A stretch of DNA of 64,000 bases from Verrucomicrobiota bacterium (GTDB taxonomy: Bacteria; Verrucomicrobiota; Verrucomicrobiia; Limisphaerales; VHCN01), in NCBI GenBank assembly GCA_016871675.1, contig VHCN01000001.1:1-64000 (forward strand), given 5' to 3'. Below are positions 26,394-33,350 of this stretch, piece by piece; the stretch's first letter is position 1, and the number at the start of each line of letters is the position of its first letter. Made by a program: the position numbers and the translations under genes. The notes beneath the pieces are model-generated. The model worked only from the letters and a program-made list of their open reading frames with translations. It was not told where the DNA came from and did no database searches.

Positions 26394-26574
26394 GGTGCGT
26401 GAACAGGATGCACGGCCGCGAACGCCGGGCAATTCGAATCTCCAGCCGCGTCGCGCCTCCCGACACGCAATCGTGCCGAACTTCGGCTTGTTTCCGCGGC
26501 GGCACGGACCTAGTGTCGGCGCGTGTCCGGACAGCGGGTCGGAGCCGTCTGAAGGCAACTGCACGCACCGTCGC

Positions 26575-27240
26575 ATGATTGAGCTGGTTCAATTCCCGTG
26601 GAGCCCCTTCTGCATTGTTCAGCGGCGCATCCTTGAGTTCGCGAAAGTCCGGTTCAAGGCGAGGAACATTCCCAACGGCGACCGCCAGCTCGTGTGGGAA
26701 CTCACGCGGGGCCGCTGTTATCAGGTGCCCGTGCTGCGCGACGGCCGCTCGGTGCTCTTCGAACTCGACGACGACACGCAGGTGCTCGCCAAGTATCTTG
26801 ACGACAAACTCAGCCTCGGGCTTTTCCCGCGCGAGCTCCGCGGCGTGCAGAACATCGTGTGGCGCTACATCGAACACGCCATCGAGGACCTCACTTTCCG
26901 GCTCAACGACATCTACTGGGAGGAGTTTGTCGAGATGTCCGCGCGCATGGGATTCCTCCGGCACAAGGAGCGCAAGTTCGGCCGGGGCTGCCTCGACCAG
27001 TGGCGCGAACAACAACCCGCGCTGCTCGACCAGCTTGAGAAGCGACTGCTGCCCTTCGAACAGATGCTCCTGGAGGGCCCGTTCCTGCTCGGCAAACGCC
27101 CGCGCTTCGTCGACTTCGACCTCTTCGGCATGCTCGCCAATTTTCTCTACAGCGGCCATTACCAACTCCCGGCGCTTTACCCGCAGCTCGCGGACTGGAA
27201 CACCCGCATGGGCCGCGTGACGCACGGGGACTTCAAGTGA
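26575..27240 (+). CDS. Glutathione S-transferase family protein
   Basis: 221 residues from ATG 26575. The N-terminal thioredoxin fold starts IELVQFPWSPFCIVQRRILEF, with a Ser-Pro-Phe-Cys motif at the site where GSTs hold the glutathione thiol. The cis-Pro element is YQVPVLRDGR and the C-terminal half is all-helical with PRFVDFDLFGMLANF. It is expected in the cytoplasm. The substrate is unknown, and it may be a glutathione- or ergothioneine-type transferase-like protein. It is divergent from the cytochrome gene and followed by phoH after 88 bp. Confidence 0.78.
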   Translation: MIELVQFPWSPFCIVQRRILEFAKVRFKARNIPNGDRQLVWELTRGRCYQVPVLRDGRSVLFELDDDTQVLAKYLDDKLSLGLFPRELRGVQNIVWRYIEHAIEDLTFRLNDIYWEEFVEMSARMGFLRHKERKFGRGCLDQWREQQPALLDQLEKRLLPFEQMLLEGPFLLGKRPRFVDFDLFGMLANFLYSGHYQLPALYPQLADWNTRMGRVTHGDFK

Positions 27241-27328
27241 TGCCACTGATCCGCCCCCGTCCCCGTCCCGGCGCAGCACTCGGTCCTCCGCGGATGCCCG
27301 CGGCGTTCCCGGCGGCGCTCTCACCAAC

Positions 27329-28624
27329 GTGAAAAACTACATCCTCGACACCAACGTCCTCATTCACGACCCCAACTCCCTGGTCAGCTTCCAGGAGAAC
27401 AACGTCCTCATCCCCATCGAAGTCATCGAGGAGATTGACCGCTTCAAGCGCGAGAGCACCGAGCGCGGCCAGAACGCCCGCACCGTCTCGCGCACGCTCG
27501 ACAGCCTCCGCAAGCAGGGCCACCTGAGCGAGGGCGTCGCGCTGCCCAACGGCGGAAAGCTCCGCATCATTTTCAAGGACACCAACGGCAACGGACACGC
27601 CACGAACGTCGACAGCCGCATCATCGCCCTCGCCCTCGGCATTCAGAAGGAATTCCCCAGGACCCGCGCGATCCTCGTCACCAAGGACATCAACCTCCGC
27701 ATCAAGGCCGACGCGCTCGGGTTGACGACCGAGGACTACGAGACCGATCACGTGCGGTTGCAGGATCTCTACTCGGGCATGTTCGAGCGCACGGTCAGTT
27801 CGGCGACCGTTGCGAAGTTCCGCGCCAACGAGGAGCTCCCCGTCGAGACCGGCCGCCGATGCTTCCCGAACGAATACTGCTCGCTCATCGAGGAGGCGAA
27901 CCCCAGGCGCGCCGCGCTCGCGAAAGTGGACGCGACCGGCGCCAAGCTCGTGCCCATCCTCGACGTGCGCGAGGGCGTGTGGGGCATCAAGCCGCGCAAC
28001 CGCGAGCAGCACTTCGCCTTCGACGCGCTGCTCGACGACCGGGTGAAGCTCGTCACCCTCATGGGCAAGGCCGGCACGGGCAAGACGCTGCTCGCGATGG
28101 CCGCGGGCTTGAAACGCACCGTGATGGACCGCGAGTTCCGCCGCCTCGTCGTCGCGCGCCCGACCATCTCGATGGGCAAGGAACTCGGGTTTCTTCCCGG
28201 CACGCTCGAGGAAAAACTCAGCCCGTGGATGCAGCCCATCCACGACGCGCTCGAACTGCTCAGCGATTTGAACATGGGCCACGACCACCGGCGCAGCGGC
28301 GACCTGTTGCGCTCGGGCACGATCGTCGTCGAGGCGCTCAGCTACATCCGCGGTCGCTCCATCGCCAACCAGTTCATGGTCATTGACGAGGCGCAGAATC
28401 TCACGCCGCTCGAGGTCAAGACCATCGTCACGCGCGTCGGTAACGGCACGAAGATCATCTTCACCGGCGACCCCTACCAGATCGACAATCCCTACGTGGA
28501 CTCGGCGAGCAACGGATTCAACTACATCGTCAGCAAGTTCCGCGAACACGCCATCGCCGCGCACATCGAGCTGCAGAAGGGAGAGCGCTCCGAATTGGCG
28601 GAACTTGCCGCCAACATCATGTGA
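27329..28624 (+). CDS. PIN-PhoH protein (PhoH-like ATPase)
   Basis: 431 residues, GTG start at 27329 because MKNYILDTNVLIHDP is the classic PIN beginning. The PIN RNase domain (~1-145) keeps acidic residues (DTN, EEIDRFK, DSRIIALAL, TKDINLR). The PhoH ATPase domain (~190-430) has Walker A GKAGTGKT, Walker B FMVIDEAQNLTP and FTGDPYQIDNPYVD. PIN-PhoH proteins couple an RNA helicase-like ATPase to an RNase; this is a known two-domain architecture. It is followed by a hairpin/T-tract terminator, so it is probably transcribed alone or with the GST. Confidence 0.92.
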   Translation: MKNYILDTNVLIHDPNSLVSFQENNVLIPIEVIEEIDRFKRESTERGQNARTVSRTLDSLRKQGHLSEGVALPNGGKLRIIFKDTNGNGHATNVDSRIIALALGIQKEFPRTRAILVTKDINLRIKADALGLTTEDYETDHVRLQDLYSGMFERTVSSATVAKFRANEELPVETGRRCFPNEYCSLIEEANPRRAALAKVDATGAKLVPILDVREGVWGIKPRNREQHFAFDALLDDRVKLVTLMGKAGTGKTLLAMAAGLKRTVMDREFRRLVVARPTISMGKELGFLPGTLEEKLSPWMQPIHDALELLSDLNMGHDHRRSGDLLRSGTIVVEALSYIRGRSIANQFMVIDEAQNLTPLEVKTIVTRVGNGTKIIFTGDPYQIDNPYVDSASNGFNYIVSKFREHAIAAHIELQKGERSELAELAANIM

Positions 28625-28627
28625 CAA

Positions 28628-28671
28628 ACGGGAGTGAGCGTCCGGTGTCCGCCGTGCTCCCGTGAATTTTT
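28628..28671 (+). terminator. Candidate rho-independent terminator after phoH
   Basis: The inverted repeat ACGGGAG (28628-28634) / CTCCCGT (28657-28663) is followed by GAATTTTT. The loop is long (22 nt) but can fold further. It lies 4 bp past the phoH stop and before the speA promoter. Confidence 0.5.
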
Positions 28672-28683
28672 CGCACGCGCCTA

Positions 28684-28711
28684 TTGTATTCCCATTTCTC
28701 GTTCGTATAGT
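28684..28711 (+). promoter_or_regulatory. Candidate speA promoter
   Basis: TTGTAT (28684-28689) and TATAGT (28706-28711) are 16 bp apart; the speA ATG is at 28750. The region is AT-rich compared with its surroundings, which supports the call. Confidence 0.5.
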
Positions 28712-28749
28712 GCGCGCCGAATTCGGCGCAGCGAGTTGCGCCACGCGAA

Positions 28750-30696
28750 ATGAGCGACACCACCGAAGGCTGCCCGCGGCCGTGGTCCCTCCACGACGCC
28801 CGCGCCCTCTACAACATTGACCGCTGGGGCGCCCGGTATTTCGACATCAACGACTCCGGCCGGGTCGTGGCCCGCCCGCTCCACGAGGCCGGGGCTTCCG
28901 TCGAACTCACAGACGTCGTCGAGGAAGCCCGCGCGCGCGGCCTCAAGTTCCCGCTCCTCATCCGGTTCCAAGACATCCTCCGGCATCGAGTCGAGGCGTT
29001 GAACCACGCCTTCGCATCCTCGATCGCCGAGTTCAACTATCAGGGCAGATACCGCGGCGTGTTCCCCATCAAGGTCAACCAGCTTCGCGAGGTCGTGGAG
29101 GAAATCCTCGACGCCGGCAGGCCGTTCAACTTCGGCCTCGAGGTGGGCAGCAAGCCCGAGCTCTTCGCCGGGCTCGCGCTGCAGAACCACCCGGGCGCGC
29201 TCATCATCTGCAACGGCTACAAGGACTCGCAGTTCATCCGCATGGCGCTCATGGGCATCAAGCTCGGCAAGCGCGTCATCATGGTCGTCGAGAAGCTCGA
29301 GGAACTCCGTCAGATCATCGCCGTGTCGCGCGCCGTCGGCGTCGAGCCGATCATCGGCATCCGCGCGCGGCTGCTCGCCAAGGGCGCGGGCAAGTGGGCC
29401 GAGAGCGGCGGCGAGAACGCGAAGTTCGGCCTGAGCACCGCCGAGATTCTCGCCGCCACCGAAATCCTCCGCGCCGAAAAGCTCGAACATTGCCTCAAGC
29501 TCCTCCACTTCCACATCGGTTCGCAGGTGCCCGACATCCTCACCGTCAAGAAGGCCGTGCAGGAAGCCGCGCGCTTCTTCGCCAAGCTCCACAAGATGGG
29601 CTTCCCCATCGAGCACGTGGATGTGGGCGGCGGCCTTGGCGTGGACTACGACGGATCGCGCAGCGCGTTTGATTCCTCCACCAACTACTCGCTGCAGGAA
29701 TACACCAACGACATCGTTTACTACCTCGCCGACGTCTGCAACGCGGAGAAAGTCCCGCACCCCGACATCATCAGCGAGAGCGGGCGCGCGCTGGTCGCGC
29801 ACCACAGCGTGCTCGTCGTCGAAGTCTTTGGCTCCATCGTCAAGACCCGCCCGTGGGACAGCCTCTTTCCCAACGGCGACCCCGAGCACCCCCTCGTGCG
29901 CGAGATGCTCGACATCCGCAAGAACCTCGCCAAGCTCAACAAACTCGAGGCCTACCACGACGCCGAGGAACGCAAGGATGACGCCCACAACATGTTCACC
30001 CTCGGCCTGCTCGACCTCCCCGACAAGGCCCGCATCGAAACCCTCTACTGGCAAATCTCCACCGAAGTCGTCGAGAGCTTCCGCGGCCAGGCCTACGTGC
30101 CCGCCGAGATTCGCAAGCTCGAGGACGCCCTCGGCGACCAGTATCTCTGCAACTTTTCCGTCTTCCAATCCCTCCTGGACCACTGGGCCCTCGGCCAGCT
30201 CTTCCCCATCATGCCCCTCGCGCGCCTCGACGAACGGCCCTCGCGCGAGGCCACGCTCGTGGACATCACCTGTGACTCGGACGGCGCCATCAACAAATTC
30301 ATCGGCCTGCGCGACGTGCGCGACACCCTGCCCCTGCACGCGCTGCGGCCGCTCAACGGCAACGGCACCGAACCCTACTACCTGGGCTTCTTCCTCATGG
30401 GGGCGTATCAGGACATCATGGGCGACCTGCACAACCTCTTCGGCCGCGTCAACGAGGTCCACGTCTTCCTCGAACCCGACGAACCCACCGGCTACTACAT
30501 CGAGGAAATCATCGAAGGCAACACCATCGTCCAATCTCTCGCCGCCGTGCAATACGACGAGAAGGAACTCGAACGCCTGATGAAGGCGCAGGTGGACGAC
30601 GCCATCAAGGCCGACAAGATGAAGCCCAGCGAGGGCATGCGCCTGCTCGACGACTACGAGCGCGGGCTGAAGGAATACACCTACCTCACGTTTTAG
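28750..30696 (+). CDS. speA: Biosynthetic arginine decarboxylase
   Basis: 648 residues, the normal size for SpeA (fold III PLP enzyme). It decarboxylates arginine to agmatine, the first step of putrescine/spermidine synthesis, in the cytoplasm. Seen: WSLHDARALYNIDRWGARYF at the N-terminus, the PLP Lys in GVFPIKVNQLREVVEE (K108), the phosphate-binding region VDVGGGLGVDYDGS, the HFHIGSQ motif and, in the C-terminal half, VDITCDSDGAI with the catalytic Cys. speB (agmatinase) is not nearby. It is preceded by its own promoter-like boxes and a terminator of phoH. Confidence 0.96.
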   Translation: MSDTTEGCPRPWSLHDARALYNIDRWGARYFDINDSGRVVARPLHEAGASVELTDVVEEARARGLKFPLLIRFQDILRHRVEALNHAFASSIAEFNYQGRYRGVFPIKVNQLREVVEEILDAGRPFNFGLEVGSKPELFAGLALQNHPGALIICNGYKDSQFIRMALMGIKLGKRVIMVVEKLEELRQIIAVSRAVGVEPIIGIRARLLAKGAGKWAESGGENAKFGLSTAEILAATEILRAEKLEHCLKLLHFHIGSQVPDILTVKKAVQEAARFFAKLHKMGFPIEHVDVGGGLGVDYDGSRSAFDSSTNYSLQEYTNDIVYYLADVCNAEKVPHPDIISESGRALVAHHSVLVVEVFGSIVKTRPWDSLFPNGDPEHPLVREMLDIRKNLAKLNKLEAYHDAEERKDDAHNMFTLGLLDLPDKARIETLYWQISTEVVESFRGQAYVPAEIRKLEDALGDQYLCNFSVFQSLLDHWALGQLFPIMPLARLDERPSREATLVDITCDSDGAINKFIGLRDVRDTLPLHALRPLNGNGTEPYYLGFFLMGAYQDIMGDLHNLFGRVNEVHVFLEPDEPTGYYIEEIIEGNTIVQSLAAVQYDEKELERLMKAQVDDAIKADKMKPSEGMRLLDDYERGLKEYTYLTF

Positions 30697-30825
30697 TGCG
30701 TCTTACGCGCAACCTTGTGGCTGCATGGTCGCAACGGCCGCCGTCGTCCCGGAGGGCGTCAAGCGTGAAGCCCGGCAGGATTCCGCTTTCTCACGCGGCT
30801 TTCATCCTCCATCCTCGCCGCGCCC

Positions 30826-31512
30826 ATGGCCGCGCCCGCGCCCAATCCCGAGTTGCTGCCGTCACTGCGCCACCTGGTGCGCGGGTTGTCCGTGCTGTTT
30901 TGGGGTCTGCCCTTCGCGCTGCTCTCGTGCGCTCACGTCGCCACGTGGGAGTGGCTCCGCACCGTCGGCGCAGTTCCCGCGGTGCTTGGCACGGGGATGC
31001 TCTTTTACGGACTCGCGGAGATCGGGCATTTCCAACGGCAGGAGCGCATCTGGCAATCGGCGGTCGAGCGCGCGAAGGTGCCGGCGTTCATCAACGTCGG
31101 GCTCTCGCCGTTCGTGTATTGGTATAACAAGGTGAACAGCGAACTCACGTTCCAGCTCGCGGTTGGGCTGCTGGCCTTGGCGGGGGTGGTCTTCCTGTTC
31201 AACTTGAACCTCGTCCTCCAGCGACTCGCCGCGATGCTGCCGGACGAAACGATGCGCGGGGACGTGCGATTGTTCTCGTCGCTCAACACCGGCCTGCTGC
31301 TCGGCGTGCTGGGCGTGGCCACGGCGTTCTTCGGGCTGCAGGAGGTGAACACGCTGCCGCGCGCGATGATCGCCGTGCTCGAGGTGATCCGCGAGTCGCG
31401 CGGGCCCATCGCATTGGGACTCATCCTGCCGCCCGTGGCGCTGACGATGAGCCTGTTGTGGAAGATGAAGGAGGTCGTCGTGGCGAGCGTGTTCGAGCCG
31501 GAGCGCCACTGA
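30826..31512 (+). CDS. Five-helix membrane protein of unknown function
   Basis: 228 residues from ATG 30826. About five hydrophobic helices: ~18-38, ~43-65, ~103-128, ~147-167 and ~188-208. Loops carry charged residues (RQERIWQSAVERAKV; LPDETMRGDVRLFSSLN). No catalytic motif is recognised. The pattern of codon use and length of helices support a real gene. It is 129 bp after speA on the same strand. No function is proposed. Confidence 0.65.
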   Translation: MAAPAPNPELLPSLRHLVRGLSVLFWGLPFALLSCAHVATWEWLRTVGAVPAVLGTGMLFYGLAEIGHFQRQERIWQSAVERAKVPAFINVGLSPFVYWYNKVNSELTFQLAVGLLALAGVVFLFNLNLVLQRLAAMLPDETMRGDVRLFSSLNTGLLLGVLGVATAFFGLQEVNTLPRAMIAVLEVIRESRGPIALGLILPPVALTMSLLWKMKEVVVASVFEPERH

Positions 31513-31645
31513 CGGGATGAGGAACCGCGCCGGGCGCAGAAACCAGCCGCTCGGTGGCGGGGCTGTAGATCACACGCCGTCTCCGTTTCAGCCGCTTCAG
31601 ACCCGCGAGGTGCCAGAGCAGGTTTGCAGAAGGCGCTGCGGAAAG

Positions 31646-31723
31646 TGGTCGGAGCGACAGGATTTGAACCTGCGACGTCTTGGTCCCAAACCAAGTGCTC
31701 TAGCCAGGCTGAGCTACGCTCCG
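31646..31723 (-). tRNA. tRNA-Pro(TGG)
   Basis: Read on the minus strand: acceptor CGGAGCG pairs with CGCTCCG, the anticodon stem-loop is CTTGG-TTTGGGA-CCAAG with anticodon TGG, and the T-loop is TTCAAAT. The discriminator A (31649) is followed by an encoded CCA (31646-31648). It reads CCA and, by wobble, other proline codons. Confidence 0.97.
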
Positions 31724-31736
31724 CTGAACCGCGCGC

Positions 31737-31766
31737 ACTATGCTACCCCACAAGTCCGCGGAGCAA
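31737..31766 (-). promoter_or_regulatory. Candidate promoter of tRNA-Pro
   Basis: On the minus strand, TTGCTC (31761-31766) and CATAGT (31737-31742) are 18 bp apart, and the tRNA begins 13 bp further. The boxes are weak, and position is the main support. Confidence 0.35.
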
Positions 31767-31830
31767 ACGGAATCTCAAGCGCGCTTGCCGGGGACGGCCA
31801 CGCCTACTGGTGCGAGGCGCGCCGCGTTCC

Positions 31831-33348
31831 TCACGCCACCAGTCCGCGGATCACGTGTCCGTGCACATCGGTCAGCCTTCGATCAATGCCGTTGTGCCGG
31901 AACGTGAGCCGCTCGTGGTCCACGCCGAGCAGGTGCAGCATCGTGGCGTGGATGTCATACACCGTCGTCGGATTGTTTCGGTCCGCGGGCTTGTAGCCCC
32001 ACAGATCGCTCTCGCCGTGTGTCACGCCGGGCTTGATGCCGCCGCCGCACAGCCAGTTCGTGAAGCAAAACGGGTTGTGATCGCGCCCCTTCCCGCCCTG
32101 CGTGCTTGGCATGCGGCCGAACTCCGTCGTCCACAGGACGATCGTGTCGTCGAGCAGTCCGCGCTGCTTCAGGTCGAGGATGAGCGCGGACGCGCCGCGC
32201 GCGAAGCCCGCCGCTAGCGGGCCGTGGTCGCGCTGCACGTCCTCGTGCGAATCCCAGTTGCGGCGCGGGAAGCCGTTGTCGTTGCCGCTCCAGACTTGCA
32301 CGAAGCGCACACCGCGCTCGAGCAGCCGCCGGGCCACGAGGCACTTGCGCCCGAAGCAGTCGCGCTCCTCGCCGGCGTTGATTTCCTTCGGCCAGGTTGG
32401 CGGATATCGCTTCACGCCGTAGAGGTCGAGCATCGCGTCGGGCTCTTTGGAGATATCGAGCGCCTCGGGCGCGGCGAGTTGCATGCGCGCGGCCAGTTCG
32501 TAGCTGCGGATCCGCGCGTCGAGCCGGCCATCGCCCTCGCGGGTCGCGGCGTGGTCGCGATTCAACTTCGCCAGGACCGACTGCGCCGCCGCCTCGCTGT
32601 CGCGCGTGATGAAATCGCCCTTTTTGTGCGCGAACAAATCCGCGATGGGCGTTTCGGCGCCCGGATGAATCACCGTGCCCGAGTAGTGCGACGGCAGAAA
32701 CGCGGCGTCCCAGTTCTTCGAACCGTTGGACGCGAAACCGCGGTGGTCCGGCAGCACAACGAACGTGGGCAGGTTTTCGTTCTCCGTGCCGAGTCCGTAG
32801 CTGACCCAGCAGCCCATGCCGGGGAATCCCGGCAGGTTGAAGCCCGTCGCCTGCAACAGCGTGGCCTGCGAATGCACGCCGGTCTTGCCGACGAGGTCGT
32901 GGACAAAGGCGAGTTCATCCGCGACGCGCCCGAGGTCGGCGACCGGTTCGCTCAACATCCTGCCGGTTTGTCCGTAAGGCTTGAACTCCCACACCGGGCG
33001 CAGCCACGGGCCGAGACCGTTCTGGAACGCCTCGACCGGCTCGCCGAAGTCCGACGGCTCGCCGTGGCGCTTGATCAGCTCGGGCTTGAAGTCGAACAGG
33101 TCAAGGTGGCTCGCCGCGCCGGCCATGAAGAGCTGCACGACGCGCTTCGCCTTCGGCGCGAAATGTGGCGTGCGACATTCAGCATGCGGAGTGGCGGACC
33201 GCGCCTCGGCTGCGGGCAGGTTTTCGCGGCCGAGCAAACTCGCGAGCGCGATGCCTCCGAGCCCGCCGCCGCTGCGCCAGAGGAATTCGCGGCGTGTCCG
33301 TGCGCGTGACTGACGCGGGAGCCGGTGGAATGGCGAGTCGTTCCTCAT
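31831..33348 (-). CDS. DUF1501 domain-containing protein, Tat-exported
   Basis: 505 residues from ATG 33348, with the twin-arginine signal RTRREFLWRSGGGLGGIALA. The DUF1501 core is present: KAKRVVQLFMAGAASHLDLFD, GMGCWVSYGLGTENENLP, the TTEFGRMPSTQGGKGRDHNP block and DIHATMLHLLGVDHERLT. The start lies 2 bp after the stop of the PSD1 gene on the same strand, the usual partnership in this phylum; the pair is thought to act in outer-compartment polysaccharide breakdown. Residues after the signal (SATPHAECRTPHFA) are encoded by a degenerate period-8 stretch around 33168-33206. Confidence 0.92.
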   Translation of the reverse strand: MRNDSPFHRLPRQSRARTRREFLWRSGGGLGGIALASLLGRENLPAAEARSATPHAECRTPHFAPKAKRVVQLFMAGAASHLDLFDFKPELIKRHGEPSDFGEPVEAFQNGLGPWLRPVWEFKPYGQTGRMLSEPVADLGRVADELAFVHDLVGKTGVHSQATLLQATGFNLPGFPGMGCWVSYGLGTENENLPTFVVLPDHRGFASNGSKNWDAAFLPSHYSGTVIHPGAETPIADLFAHKKGDFITRDSEAAAQSVLAKLNRDHAATREGDGRLDARIRSYELAARMQLAAPEALDISKEPDAMLDLYGVKRYPPTWPKEINAGEERDCFGRKCLVARRLLERGVRFVQVWSGNDNGFPRRNWDSHEDVQRDHGPLAAGFARGASALILDLKQRGLLDDTIVLWTTEFGRMPSTQGGKGRDHNPFCFTNWLCGGGIKPGVTHGESDLWGYKPADRNNPTTVYDIHATMLHLLGVDHERLTFRHNGIDRRLTDVHGHVIRGLVA

Positions 33349-33350
33349 GC

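Noticed and set aside
23520-26402. Plus-strand open frame of 960 codons
   Set aside because: Antisense to the DUF1295 and redoxin-cytochrome genes, which have signal peptides and motifs; the product is Arg/His/Glu-rich low complexity.
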